A stretch of DNA of 64,000 nt from Cupriavidus pauculus. GTDB taxonomy: Bacteria; Pseudomonadota; Gammaproteobacteria; Burkholderiales; Burkholderiaceae. The notes beneath the pieces were generated by a model that saw only the letters and a list, made by a program, of their open reading frames with translations, was not told the DNA's origin and made no database searches. A program made the position numbers and the translations under genes. Positions 44,570 through 52,811 of the stretch are shown piece after piece (the first letter of the stretch is position 1; the number at the start of each line of letters is the position of its first letter). The stretch covers positions 186,001-250,000 of the forward strand of contig NZ_VZOW01000004.1 of assembly GCF_008801835.1 (NCBI RefSeq). The letters run 5' to 3'.

Positions 44570-46147
44570 ATGCCATCGTATCCTCTCGTCCTTTGCCTGA
44601 CCATTGCCGTCGTTTGCAGTGTGGGCATGGCCGTCGCCGCATGGCCACGGCGGGACGATCCCACGGTGCGCGCATTTCTGGTGCTGTCCGCGGGCGTGGC
44701 GATCTGGAGCGGCGGCCGACTGCTGGAAATCAGCGAGACCACGCTGGCCGGACGCATTTTCTGGGCAAAGTTCCAGTACCTGGGCATCGTCGCCGTGCCG
44801 ATCGGCTGGCTGGTGGCGATGGTCCACGTCAGCCGGCCGCGCTACGTGGTGCCGTGGTCGTTGCTGTGCGTGCCCGTGCTGGCGGCAGTACTGACGCTGC
44901 TGCTGGTATTTACAAACGAACACCATCACCTGATCTGGACGTCGATCGAGCTGATGCCGCGCGGCGTGTCGCCCGGGGCGGTGTTCCGGCATGGCATCGG
45001 CTATACGATCGCCGCGGGCTGGGTTTACGCGCTGCTGGCGCTGAGCTTGTATTTTTTGCTCACCGCCGATGTTCCCAATGCGGCGCTGTCCCGGCGCGGA
45101 CGCAATGTGCTGGTGGTCGGACTGATGCTGCCGCTGATGGCGCATATCGCCTACCTGTATCGCTGGACGGGGCCGCTCGGGGGCGATCTCACGCCGGCCA
45201 CGTTTTCGCTGATGGCGGTGCTGGTCTGGCTGTGCGCGCTGCGCACGCATCTGGACGACATCGGCCACTATGCGCGGCTGCGCGTGTTCGACACGATCCG
45301 CGAGGGCTGCGTGATTCTGGGCGCGGGCGGGCGCATCGTCGAATTCAATCCCGCCGCGGTGCGCCTGCTGCCCGAGATCCGGCGCGGCCAGCTTTGTCCG
45401 CCCGAGTGGGACGAAGTGCTGACCGCGGCCGGCGATGCCAATCCCCATATCGTGGAACGCGCCGGCCTTGAACTGACCGCCGAGCCGGTGTGCCGGATGG
45501 ACGGCAAGGAAATCGGCATGCTGGTGTTCATGCGCGACATCCGCCGCTATCAATCGCGCGAACGCGCGCTGGCCACCCAGCTTGGCGAAACCGAGGAGCA
45601 ACTGTCGCGCGTGCAGGCCGATCTCGACATCGACGCGCTGACGAATATTCCGAACCGCCGCTTCTTCCAGCGCGCCTCGCTCGACGTGGTGGCGCGCGCT
45701 CACGAACTTGGCAAGGAAGTGGGCCTGCTGATCCTCGATGTCGATCTCTTCAAGCAATACAACGATCTCTATGGTCATCCGGTTGGCGACGAATGCCTGC
45801 GCAAGGTGGCTGAGGCGCTGACCGGCGTGCTGCGCGGAGAGCAGTTCTGCGCGCGGCTGGGCGGCGAGGAATTCGCCGTGATACTGCCGGATTCCGATCT
45901 TGACGAGACGCGCCGCGTGGCGCGCAACATGGTGGCCGCCGTACGCGACCTGGGCATTCCGCACAACGGCACGCCGGTGCAGCCGCTGGTCACGATCAGC
46001 GTGGGCGCGGTATGCGACGTGCCGGAAGCCCCGCGCCTGGAGCCGCTGCTGCACCGCGCCGACAGCGCGATGTACCGCGCCAAACGCGCTGGCCGCAATC
46101 GCTACGTGATCGACGGCAGTGTCTATCTGGGCTTGCAAAGCAACTGA
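44570..46147 (+). CDS. diguanylate cyclase with 7TM-PAS input
   Basis: 525 residues from the ATG giving MPSYPLVLC. The first 225 residues form about seven helices, matching the histidine-kinase-type N-terminal 7TM sensor. A PAS-like domain follows (about 230-330), then a short coiled coil and the GGDEF domain (about 355-515) with the active-site variant LGGEEFAV, DALTNIPNRR and LDVDLFKQYNDLYGH. It should make c-di-GMP. The inhibitory I-site is altered: RGEQ occurs in place of RxxD five residues before GGEEF, so product inhibition may be weak. Upstream of tRNA-Leu. Confidence 0.93.
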   Translation: MPSYPLVLCLTIAVVCSVGMAVAAWPRRDDPTVRAFLVLSAGVAIWSGGRLLEISETTLAGRIFWAKFQYLGIVAVPIGWLVAMVHVSRPRYVVPWSLLCVPVLAAVLTLLLVFTNEHHHLIWTSIELMPRGVSPGAVFRHGIGYTIAAGWVYALLALSLYFLLTADVPNAALSRRGRNVLVVGLMLPLMAHIAYLYRWTGPLGGDLTPATFSLMAVLVWLCALRTHLDDIGHYARLRVFDTIREGCVILGAGGRIVEFNPAAVRLLPEIRRGQLCPPEWDEVLTAAGDANPHIVERAGLELTAEPVCRMDGKEIGMLVFMRDIRRYQSRERALATQLGETEEQLSRVQADLDIDALTNIPNRRFFQRASLDVVARAHELGKEVGLLILDVDLFKQYNDLYGHPVGDECLRKVAEALTGVLRGEQFCARLGGEEFAVILPDSDLDETRRVARNMVAAVRDLGIPHNGTPVQPLVTISVGAVCDVPEAPRLEPLLHRADSAMYRAKRAGRNRYVIDGSVYLGLQSN

Positions 46148-46236
46148 CGCGAATCGCTGCAACAAAGCGCTTGCAAATTCCAAAGGCTTCTGTAGAATTC
46201 GGCGCTCGCATCGCAGCAGCCATGCTGCGAGACGAA

Positions 46237-46323
46237 GCCCAGATGGCGGAATTGGTAGACGCACTAGGTTCAGGTCCTAGCGGTGGCAACACTGTGGAGG
46301 TTCGAGTCCTCTTCTGGGCACCA
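46237..46323 (+). tRNA. tRNA-Leu (anticodon CAG)
   Basis: 87 nt including encoded CCA. Acceptor GCCCAGA pairs with TCTGGGC; the anticodon loop TTCAGGT sits on stem CTAGG/CCTAG and gives CAG; a long variable arm (CGGTGGCAACACTG) and T-arm GAGG-TTCGAGT-CCTC confirm a class II leucine tRNA. Discriminator A and CCA at 46321-46323. Confidence 0.97.
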
Positions 46324-46328
46324 ATTCG

Positions 46329-46357
46329 AAAGCCCTGCTCAACGAGCAGGGCTTTTT
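46329..46357 (+). terminator. intrinsic terminator of tRNA-Leu
   Basis: GCCCTGCTC-AAC-GAGCAGGGC followed by TTTTT, with a flanking AAA that extends the stem. Six bases after the tRNA 3' end. It is repeated 152 bp downstream. Confidence 0.9.
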
Positions 46358-46410
46358 CATTTCCGGCCCAGAAAGGGAAGTCCCGGCGGACTTCCCGTGG
46401 GGACTCGAAA

Positions 46411-46434
46411 GGATTGCGCCTGCTGGCGCAATCC
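46411..46434. repeat. perfect 10-bp hairpin in the tRNA duplication spacer
   Basis: GGATTGCGCC-TGCT-GGCGCAATCC, located between the two copies of the tRNA 3' fragment. No T-run. Confidence 0.7.
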
Positions 46435-46480
46435 CGGGGTCGCGCATGGGTGACCGAGTCCTCTTCTGGGCACCAATTCG

Positions 46481-46509
46481 AAAGCCCTGCTCAACGAGCA
46501 GGGCTTTTT
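46481..46509 (+). terminator. second copy of the tRNA-Leu terminator
   Basis: Same stem, loop and T-run as 46329-46357. Being close to the stop of the leftward dadA-like gene, it may separate the two convergent transcription units. Confidence 0.75.
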
Positions 46510-46557
46510 CATTTCTTGGCCCAGAAAGGGAAGTCCCTGTGGACTTCCCGCGGGGAC

Positions 46558-47823
46558 TCAGCGCCGTCCCACCGCCAGATCGCCGATCGTCACGCGCGGA
46601 TCCGGCGCAACCGACTGCCGCACCACATCGCCGACCATTTCGGCGGTGACCGCCGACAATGTCCAGCCCAGATGCCCGTGCCCGGTGTTGTAGAACACAT
46701 TGGCGGCATGACCGCGGCCCACGCGCGGCATCATGTTCGGCATCATCGGCCGCAGGCCCGCCCATGGCACCACGCTGCGCGTGCTGACGCCGGGGAAACA
46801 CTGATGCACCCAGTCGATCAGCGGACGAATCCGGTCTGCGCGGATGTCGCGATTGACGCCGTTGAACTCGGCGGTGCCAGCCACGCGGAAGCGGTCCGCG
46901 CCGAGCCGGCTCGTCACAAGCTTGGTTTCGTCGTCCAGCAGGCTTACGGTCGGCGCACCCGCCTGGCTTTGCGCGTCGGTCAGGTTCACCGTGATCGAAT
47001 AGCCCTTGACCGGATAGATGTTCACGCGATCGCCCAACTGCCGGGCAAAGGCGCGGCTGCCCACGCCCGCGCACACCACCACGCCGTCGAATTCACGCGA
47101 CGCCGGCAGGCCGTCCTGCGCCGATATCACTGTCGCGCGGCGACCCGTGGCGGATACGCTGCGCACTTCCTGGTTGTACAGCGTCTCTACGCCATGCCGG
47201 TCGATGGCCGCGGCCAGGCCGGTGGTGAACTTGTGGATGTCGCCGGTGGCGTCGCTCTCGGTGTAGTAGCCGCCGTAATAGCGCCCCGCCAGTGTTGGCT
47301 CGATCGCGCGCATTTCGTCGGGCGTGACCGCCCGGCGTTCCAGTCCGCCTTCGGCCAGCAGCGCCGATACGCGGCCGGCATGATCGAACCCGGCCTTGTT
47401 GCGGTAAATATGCAGGATGCCGCGTCGCTTCAGGTCGAAGTCGATGCCTTCGGCCTGCGCCCAGTCGAACAGATGCTGACGCGCGGCGATGGCCAGACGC
47501 GCGGTTTCGATTGTGTTGGCACGATAGTGCGGGATCGATGCGATGAACTCGCCGAACCAGCTCAGCTTGTGCCATGACGGGCGCGGATTCACCAACAGCG
47601 GGGCATCGTTGCGCAGCATCCATTTGATGCCTTTAACGAGCGTCGACCAGTGCGTCCAGACTTCCGCATTCGACGCCGACAACTGGCCGCCATTGGCAAA
47701 CGACGTCTCCATCGCCGCATAGCGGTGGCGTTCGAACAGCGTGACGGAGAAACCGCGCCGGGCCAGCGCGTAAGCGGTCGTGACGCCGGTAATTCCGCCG
47801 CCAATTACTGCAATGGTTTTCAT
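46558..47823 (-). CDS. D-amino-acid dehydrogenase/glycine oxidase-like FAD enzyme
   Basis: 421 residues from ATG 47823. N-terminal Rossmann motif IAVIGGGITGVTTAYALARR with Glu in LFERH binds FAD; then FANGGQLSASNAEVW, typical of DadA, VVVCAGVGSRAF, and NTGHGHLGWTLS at the C-terminus. DadA-type enzymes oxidise D-amino acids at the membrane and pass electrons to quinones. Because a tandem glycine riboswitch lies in the leader, glycine (or a related small amino acid such as D-alanine) may be the physiological substrate. An ATG at 47871 would extend it by 16 residues into the leader. The downstream end touches the duplicated tRNA fragment. Confidence 0.9.
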   Translation of the reverse strand: MKTIAVIGGGITGVTTAYALARRGFSVTLFERHRYAAMETSFANGGQLSASNAEVWTHWSTLVKGIKWMLRNDAPLLVNPRPSWHKLSWFGEFIASIPHYRANTIETARLAIAARQHLFDWAQAEGIDFDLKRRGILHIYRNKAGFDHAGRVSALLAEGGLERRAVTPDEMRAIEPTLAGRYYGGYYTESDATGDIHKFTTGLAAAIDRHGVETLYNQEVRSVSATGRRATVISAQDGLPASREFDGVVVCAGVGSRAFARQLGDRVNIYPVKGYSITVNLTDAQSQAGAPTVSLLDDETKLVTSRLGADRFRVAGTAEFNGVNRDIRADRIRPLIDWVHQCFPGVSTRSVVPWAGLRPMMPNMMPRVGRGHAANVFYNTGHGHLGWTLSAVTAEMVGDVVRQSVAPDPRVTIGDLAVGRR

Positions 47824-47890
47824 GGAAAGGTCTTTCGGGACGTCATGGGATGGCAGTCCACGGCGCACCATGCGCTGTCGTGGACGCCCC

Positions 47891-48090
47891 CTCTGTCCTT
47901 GACCTGAGAGATTTCGCCATGCCCGGCGGGTAGCCGCGCACCGCTTGCTCCTTCGGTACCGCCGGCGGACGTGCGCGCCGGCAGTTCTTCAGAGTGCAAT
48001 AGCGATACCGGTCCGTTTGCCTGAGAGTTTCCGGGGCGGTTGCTCCTTCGGCGCCGTACCTGCCAGGCGGCTGGCACGGACTCTCCCGAT
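47891..48090 (-). promoter_or_regulatory. tandem glycine riboswitch (two aptamers)
   Basis: On the minus strand the hallmarks occur twice in order. Aptamer 1: GGGAGAG at 48081-48087, GCCGAAGGAGCAA at 48040-48052, CTCTCAGGCAAA at 48016-48027. Aptamer 2: CTCTGAAGA, GTACCGAAGGAGCAAG around 47944-47960, CTCTCAGG at 47903-47910, then AGGACAGAG. This is the two-aptamer gcvT-type glycine RNA with the short linker. It ends 67 nt before the FAD-enzyme start codon. In the family glycine binding usually turns expression on. Confidence 0.93.
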
Positions 48091-48243
48091 ATCGCGCATT
48101 CAATGGCGGCAACTATGCCACAGCTTTTGGCGATTCGGCTATGCGATCGTGTGTTTGGCGGTGCGCTGGCTGTTGCGCCATCGCCGCGCTCACACCCGAA
48201 CCGCGCCGCGATCACGCGGCATCCGCGCCGGCACCCGGCGTGC

Positions 48244-48924
48244 TTACTTGCCCAGCAGTTTCAACAGTGCATGCGCGGCCGCTTCCGACGATGCGGGATT
48301 CTGGCCCGTGACCAGCTTCCCATCGGTGATCGCGTAGCTGCCCCAATCGTCGGTCCGCGAGAAATTCGCGCCATGCTGCTTGAGCATGTCTTCCACCAGA
48401 AACGGCACCACGTTGGTCAATTGCACGGCCTCTTCTTCGGAATTGGTGAAGCCGGTGACGTTGCGGCCCTTGACCAGCGGCTGCCCATCGGCGCCTTTCA
48501 CGTGACGCAGCACGCCGGGCGCATGGCATACCGCCCCGACCGGCTTGCCGGCGCGGTCGAATGCCTCGATCAACGCGATCGACCGCTTGTCTTCAGCGAG
48601 ATCCCACAGTGGGCCGTGGCCGCCCGGATAAAACACGGCGTCGAAATCGCCAACATCGACCTGGTCGAGCGTCCTTGTCGACGCCAGTTCGCGGCGCGCT
48701 TCGGCGTCAGCCTGGAAGCGACGCGTCGCATCGGTCTGCGCGCCCGGATCGTCGCTCTTCGGGTCGATCGGCGGCTGGCCGCCCTTGGGCGATGCCAGCG
48801 TGATCTGGACGCCCGCATCCTTGAACACGTAGTAGGGCGCGGCAAACTCTTCCAGCCAGAATCCCGTCTTCTTGCCGGTATTGCCGAGCTGGTCGTGAGA
48901 GGTCAGCACCATCAGGATTTTCAT
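48244..48924 (-). CDS. DJ-1/PfpI-type glutamine-amidotransferase-like protein
   Basis: 226 residues. The start MKILMVLTSHDQ is chosen because GGAGA stands seven bases before it; an ATG two codons earlier is too close to that site. Features of the type 1 GATase-like DJ-1/HchA group: FWLEEFAAPYYVFKDAG, DAVFYPGGHGPLWDL, the nucleophile elbow AVCHAPGVL and NSEEEAVQLT. Relatives are glyoxalase III or deglycase-type proteins protecting against methylglyoxal. Whether this one has that activity is inferred. It is upstream of the glycine riboswitch on the same strand but transcribed separately. Confidence 0.88.
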   Translation of the reverse strand: MKILMVLTSHDQLGNTGKKTGFWLEEFAAPYYVFKDAGVQITLASPKGGQPPIDPKSDDPGAQTDATRRFQADAEARRELASTRTLDQVDVGDFDAVFYPGGHGPLWDLAEDKRSIALIEAFDRAGKPVGAVCHAPGVLRHVKGADGQPLVKGRNVTGFTNSEEEAVQLTNVVPFLVEDMLKQHGANFSRTDDWGSYAITDGKLVTGQNPASSEAAAHALLKLLGK

Positions 48925-49086
48925 TGCCATTCTCCGATTGCGTAGGGGGCACAAGCCGGTGCCGCACAGGGCGGGGCATCGGCGGTCGGCACATGGTACG
49001 CCCGTTGCGCGCCCCGGATCATGGCGATGCGGACAGGATCGTTCGGCGATCGTTTAGTGAGTCGCCCGGTGCGTCGCTTTGACGGC

Positions 49087-49647
49087 TCAGCGCTGCGGCG
49101 GAAGTTCTCTGCCGCGCCGCTTGCGGCCCGTCAGCATGGCGGCGACGAGGTTTTCGCGGCCCTTGATGCTCATGGCGATAGCGGCCGCGATGTGCAGCAG
49201 AACCAGCCCGAGCAGCGCGTTGGACAGCCAGCGATGGATGTCGATGGGCCAGTCTTCACCCCAGAACGGGTCCAGGCGCGACATCCAGCCGGTGACCGCC
49301 AGGGCCAGGATCAGCGCCCACATCGCCAGCATCGTCACGGCGCCCAGCGGCGTGTGGCTGACAAAGCGCGGCGCACGGCCTTGCATCAATGCGCGGCCAT
49401 AGGCGAGCACGCCAGCGGGACGCGGCAGCCACGCGCCAAAGCGCGCGTGCTCGCTACCCACGAAACCCCACGCGATGCGCGCCAGCACGAGCCCGGCTGC
49501 AACATAGCCGACATAGCGGTGCCACGGCCCGCCCGAATCGTCGATCAGGTCATAGCACACGATGGCGGCCACGCCCCAGTGCGTAATGCGCACCACCGGA
49601 TCCCAGACACGGACCCAGCCGCGCGCGTCTGCAGCCGGAACGCCCAT
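49087..49647 (-). CDS. cytochrome b561-type membrane protein
   Basis: 186 residues from ATG 49647 with GGGAAG upstream; the frame is open into the PepSY gene as a shadow. Four hydrophobic helices carry the b-heme histidines: RITHWGVAAI, HRYVGYVAAGLVLARI, FVSHTPLGAVTML, and IHRWLSNALLGLVLLHIAAA. Family: Ni/Fe-hydrogenase-like cytochrome b or b561, transferring electrons across the inner membrane. Together with the PepSY protein 2 bp upstream and a Fur-like box, a ferric-reductase-type or envelope electron-transfer role is suggested. Confidence 0.88.
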   Translation of the reverse strand: MGVPAADARGWVRVWDPVVRITHWGVAAIVCYDLIDDSGGPWHRYVGYVAAGLVLARIAWGFVGSEHARFGAWLPRPAGVLAYGRALMQGRAPRFVSHTPLGAVTMLAMWALILALAVTGWMSRLDPFWGEDWPIDIHRWLSNALLGLVLLHIAAAIAMSIKGRENLVAAMLTGRKRRGRELPPQR

Positions 49648-49649
49648 GC

Positions 49650-49934
49650 CTACTTCCCGATTTCGGATTTGACGATGTCGAGCGTCTTGGTATCGAAGTA
49701 GATCTCGGCTTTCTTGCCGTCCTTGGTGGTGCCGTAGATCTCGTAGCAATTGCCGTCGATCTTGAACTTCTTGATGTTGTAGCCCTGGGCTTCGATTTTT
49801 GCCTTGGCGTCGGCCTCCGAGATCCATTCCGACTTGGGATGTTTTTCGCAGTTGGCGCCGGCCAGTGCAGCAGTGGAAAACGTTCCGCCTGCGGCCACGA
49901 TGGCCAATGCGGCAAATGCGGTGGTCTTGTTCAT
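49650..49934 (-). CDS. periplasmic PepSY domain protein
   Basis: 94 residues. Signal peptide MNKTTAFAALAIVAAGGTF, cut near ALAGA. The rest is a single PepSY domain: SEADAKAKIEAQGYNIKKFK, then CYEIYGTTKDGKKAEIYFD and a C-terminal TLDIVKSEIGK. Two cysteines (Cys28, Cys62 approximately) could form a disulphide. GGAG at the right distance. It is directly followed by the cytochrome b561 gene, a frequent pair in Proteobacteria, probably one electron-transfer unit. Confidence 0.9.
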   Translation of the reverse strand: MNKTTAFAALAIVAAGGTFSTAALAGANCEKHPKSEWISEADAKAKIEAQGYNIKKFKIDGNCYEIYGTTKDGKKAEIYFDTKTLDIVKSEIGK

Positions 49935-49986
49935 GCCAACTCCAGCAAAAAGCCCCTGATCGGGCGACGTGTGGATGCTAGAGGCA

Positions 49987-50005
49987 AATGAGACCGATTC
50001 TCAAT
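49987..50005. promoter_or_regulatory. Fur-box-like palindrome
   Basis: The 19-mer agrees with AATGAGAATnATTCTCATT at 15 of 18 defined positions (central CC replaces AT and one A replaces T near the end). It lies 52 bp upstream of the PepSY-cytochrome b operon on the minus strand and 192 bp before the LysR gene. Iron-dependent repression of the operon is inferred. Confidence 0.6.
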
Positions 50006-50197
50006 CATGGCTTTCCCGATATGCATGAGTGGTGCATACGAGACAAAAATCGGCAAACGTCATCTCGCTGTCATGCTGCTGAAATATCCATGCTGTGGAC
50101 ATGGGCTTCATCATTGTTCGCGTTGTGGGACAATCGCGCGCACCGATCAGGGTTTTCCCGGTGTCTGACTGAGAAAAATATCGTATGAAGGTGTCGC

Positions 50198-51202
50198 ATG
50201 AAATCGATTGACTGGAAAGACTGGGAAATCTTCTGCCGCGTGGTGGAAGGTGGGGGCTTCACGCAGGGGGCCGAACTGGCGGAAGTTCCAAAGTCGTCGG
50301 CAAGTGCCGCGGTGGCACGCCTGGAGGGGCAATTGGGCGTGCGCCTGTTCGAGCGCACCACGCGCCGCGTGCGCGTGACGCAGCGCGGCCAGCAACTCTA
50401 CGATCGCGTTTCGCCACTGTTTGGCGCGCTGCGGGAAATCAGCGCGGAAGCGGCATCGGTCAGCGACGAGGTCAGTGGCACCATCCGCATCGCCACGCCG
50501 TATGAAGTGGGCTCGCAGCATTTGTCACCCACGCTGAATCGTCTGCTCAAGCAGCATCCATCGCTACGCGTACAGCTCGACGTCAGTTGGGATCAGCCCG
50601 ACCTGATTCGCCACGGTTATGACCTCGCCTTCGTGATGACCGACACGGGCCTGCACGACAGCTCTTTTGCCAGCAAGCGCGTGGTGCTGATCGAGCGCGC
50701 CTTCTACGCCGCGCCGTCACTGATCCGCGAGCGCGGTCTGCCTCGCTCGCCGCAGGATCTGGTTGGCTGGCCGACGGTCGGCAATCTGGACGACACGCAT
50801 TGGGAATTCCTGCGCGACCACGTGGAAACGTTTTCGATGGATGTGCAACCGCGCATTTGCACGCACAACGCGGAAGTGCGGCTCAAGGCCGCGGTGGATG
50901 GGCTTGGCATCACGCGCCTGTCGCCGCGTTTCGTGCATGAACAACTGGTGCAAGGGCAACTGGTGCGCGTACTGCCGGGCTACAGTTCGTCGCCGCTGAA
51001 GGTTTACGTGCTGATGCCCGCCCGCAAACTGATGCCGGCCAGCGTGCGGGCATTCCTGAACGCGCTGGAAGAAACGCTCGGCGTGCCGGAAACGCGCCGC
51101 CCCGCACCGCGCGCCACGCCGCTGCCGGAAGCCGCCCAGGCATCGATCGTCGAGCAACCGGCGGGCGACGACGGCACGCCCACGGTGCTGTCGCTGGAAT
51201 AG
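50198..51202 (+). CDS. LysR-family regulator
   Basis: 334 residues from ATG 50198. Winged helix (about 7-65): MKSIDWKDWEIFCRVVEGGG, TQGAELAEVPKSSASAAVAR; then an effector-binding domain (about 90-295) with VSGTIRIATPYEVGSQHL. The proline/alanine-rich C-terminal 35 residues are outside the fold. It is similar in style to AaeR/DsdC-like subgroup members that start with W-D-x-F. Divergent from the PepSY-cytochrome operon, which it may or may not control. Target unknown. Confidence 0.9.
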   Translation: MKSIDWKDWEIFCRVVEGGGFTQGAELAEVPKSSASAAVARLEGQLGVRLFERTTRRVRVTQRGQQLYDRVSPLFGALREISAEAASVSDEVSGTIRIATPYEVGSQHLSPTLNRLLKQHPSLRVQLDVSWDQPDLIRHGYDLAFVMTDTGLHDSSFASKRVVLIERAFYAAPSLIRERGLPRSPQDLVGWPTVGNLDDTHWEFLRDHVETFSMDVQPRICTHNAEVRLKAAVDGLGITRLSPRFVHEQLVQGQLVRVLPGYSSSPLKVYVLMPARKLMPASVRAFLNALEETLGVPETRRPAPRATPLPEAAQASIVEQPAGDDGTPTVLSLE

Positions 51203-51320
51203 CGGCGGCTCGCCGCGAATCGCGCGCGCCCACCGACGGATCGCCGGAGCCGCGCGCCATCGGCAGCGCACCTCGGCGCAAACTTGTCGAAGCCGATTGC
51301 GCCGTGCGTCTGCGCCAGGC

Positions 51321-51827
51321 TCAGTACGGCTGATCGCCGCTGCGCAGATCGAAGGCGAGTGTTTCGGCGATTTCCAGCATTTCGTCGTCGTCCTCGCTGC
51401 GCGTAATCCAGCCCGCGTAGGCATCGCCGCCGGTATCCCAGTTCCATAGCGTGTAGCCCGCCACGCGCAACTGGTCGGTGGCCAGCTCCATCAGTTCGGG
51501 CACGCTGGTGCCTTCCAGAAAATCCTCGTCTTCGGGATCGTCGGTGCCCCAGTCGATTTCCAGATCGATGCGTTCGCAGAGCTGGTTCAGGCAGCCGATA
51601 AACGATTCCACGTCTTTCCAGTCGACGTAGAAACCTGCTTCCCAGTCGATGATTTCCTTGATCTGGTAAAGCAGCGCTTCCGCGTCGGCCTCGTCTTCCT
51701 CGGCGTCTTCGAGCGCCTCTTCCAGCAGCGCCAGATGACGCGCGCTCTGCTGCGAATCGCCAAGATTGATCAGCGCAAACAGCCGGCTCACGGCGTCCTG
51801 TGCGTCGTCTTCCAGTTCGATCGACAT
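51321..51827 (-). CDS. DUF6630 family protein, very acidic
   Basis: 168 residues from the ATG behind AGGAG. Strikingly acidic, with runs such as EEALEDAEEDEADAEALLYQ and GTDDPEDEDFLEG, and Trp-rich blocks EIIDWEAGFYVDWKDVESF and GYTLWNWDTGGDAYAGWI. These latter motifs are the DUF6630 pattern. Soluble and cytoplasmic; function unknown. The ArsR-type gene starts 726 bp to the right on the same strand with a 36-bp gap between the two genes, so they may be co-transcribed. Confidence 0.82.
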   Translation of the reverse strand: MSIELEDDAQDAVSRLFALINLGDSQQSARHLALLEEALEDAEEDEADAEALLYQIKEIIDWEAGFYVDWKDVESFIGCLNQLCERIDLEIDWGTDDPEDEDFLEGTSVPELMELATDQLRVAGYTLWNWDTGGDAYAGWITRSEDDDEMLEIAETLAFDLRSGDQPY

Positions 51828-51863
51828 GTGCTGCTCCTTTCTCCTTTGATGTCGAAACTTGGC

Positions 51864-52553
51864 TCAAGCGGCCATTTTGCCGATTTCGCGCTGCCCGTGC
51901 GGGGTGACGCGCAGCGCGCGCGAGCGCGTGGTGGCTTCGATCCAGCCGCGCTGCAGCAGCGCTTGCAGCAACGCCGCGCCGAGCGCCCCGCCAAGATGCG
52001 GCTTGCGCTCGCTCCAGTCCGGACAGGTGCAGGCGAATTGCCGGCGCTTGCGGCGCGTGGCGTCGAGGTCGATGCCCAGGTGCGTCATCGCCTGCGCACC
52101 ATCGCCGGTCAGGTCGACCTGGCTGCCATGCACGGCCAGCCAGCCCGCCTGCGACATTCGTTCGAAAAGACCCACTGCGAGTTCCCCGGCCATATGGTCG
52201 TAGCAGGTGCGCGCCTGCCGCAGCGCGGGCGGTGCGGTTCTGGAGACCGGCACGGCACGCATGCGCGGCGGCTGACTGGCCAGCGAAGCCGTGGCCAGCG
52301 CCTCGATGGCGGCGCCGATCTCAGGCGCGGCCAGCCGGTAATAGCGATTGCGACCGCGCGTTTCCACGGCGAGCAGCCCGCCTTCGGACAACCGCGCCAA
52401 ATGCCCGCTTGTGGACGACGCGGACAACCCCGCAATCATCGCCAACTCCCCGGCCGGCCGCGCGCTGCCGTCCATCAGCGCCCACAACATGGCGGCGCGC
52501 CCCGGATCGGCCAGCAATCCAGCCAACTGGCTGATGCCTGGTGCGTATTCCAT
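51864..52553 (-). CDS. ArsR-type helix-turn-helix regulator, extended
   Basis: 229 residues, about twice the usual ArsR length. N-terminal winged helix (about 5-80): GLLADPGRAAMLWALMDGSA, AGELAMIAGLSASSTSGHLA, then the wing VETRGRNRYYRL. The second half (about 110-229) has Cys in RTCYDHMAGELAVGLFERM, a CTCPDWSER motif and a C-terminal basic helix. Such two-part ArsR proteins are commonly listed as transcriptional regulators with possible thiol or metal sensing; the Cys-x-Cys pair supports that only weakly. Confidence 0.85.
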   Translation of the reverse strand: MEYAPGISQLAGLLADPGRAAMLWALMDGSARPAGELAMIAGLSASSTSGHLARLSEGGLLAVETRGRNRYYRLAAPEIGAAIEALATASLASQPPRMRAVPVSRTAPPALRQARTCYDHMAGELAVGLFERMSQAGWLAVHGSQVDLTGDGAQAMTHLGIDLDATRRKRRQFACTCPDWSERKPHLGGALGAALLQALLQRGWIEATTRSRALRVTPHGQREIGKMAA

Positions 52554-52811
52554 TGTTCATCGCGGTGTGAAGAGACGGATGCAGTATAGGGCGGGAGCGG
52601 TTGATTGGTGTGAGCCGAGGAAATTAAGTCCTTGGAGCGGGGCGGTCAGACGAATTTTCCAGTGCAGCCTTCACCGGAATTCCTCGTCGAACCTTTTTTA
52701 GGTTGGAAATTGAAGCGGGACGGCGATGCCGGCTTTACATCGGGCGTTCCTTCGCCGTTGATTTGCGCGCTTGATCCCGCGATGCCGAATCGCGCGAATC
52801 GCCCCAGCCTT

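Larger units (their letters stand above)
46303..46559. repeat. direct duplication of the tRNA-Leu 3' end and terminator
   Basis: Copy 1 is 46303-46406 and copy 2 is 46455-46559, offset 152 bp with one extra base and few differences. Each copy holds the last 21 nt of the tRNA including CCA, the terminator and a second hairpin GGGAAGTCC/GGACTTCCC (46375-46396; 46528-46549) whose loop differs (CGGC or CTGT) while the stem is kept. Copy 2 has no tRNA body. Copy 2 ends at the stop codon of the dadA-like gene. Confidence 0.9.

Noticed and set aside
46303..46559. Attachment-site (attL/attR) duplication flanking a mobile element
   Set aside because: The two tRNA 3' copies are only 152 bp apart with no integrase gene between or beside them, so a present-day integrative element is not supported; it is kept as a rearrangement scar.
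46012..47577. Plus-strand frame of 521 codons through tRNA-Leu and the FAD-enzyme gene
   Set aside because: It passes through a tRNA gene, two terminators and the complement of a well-supported enzyme.
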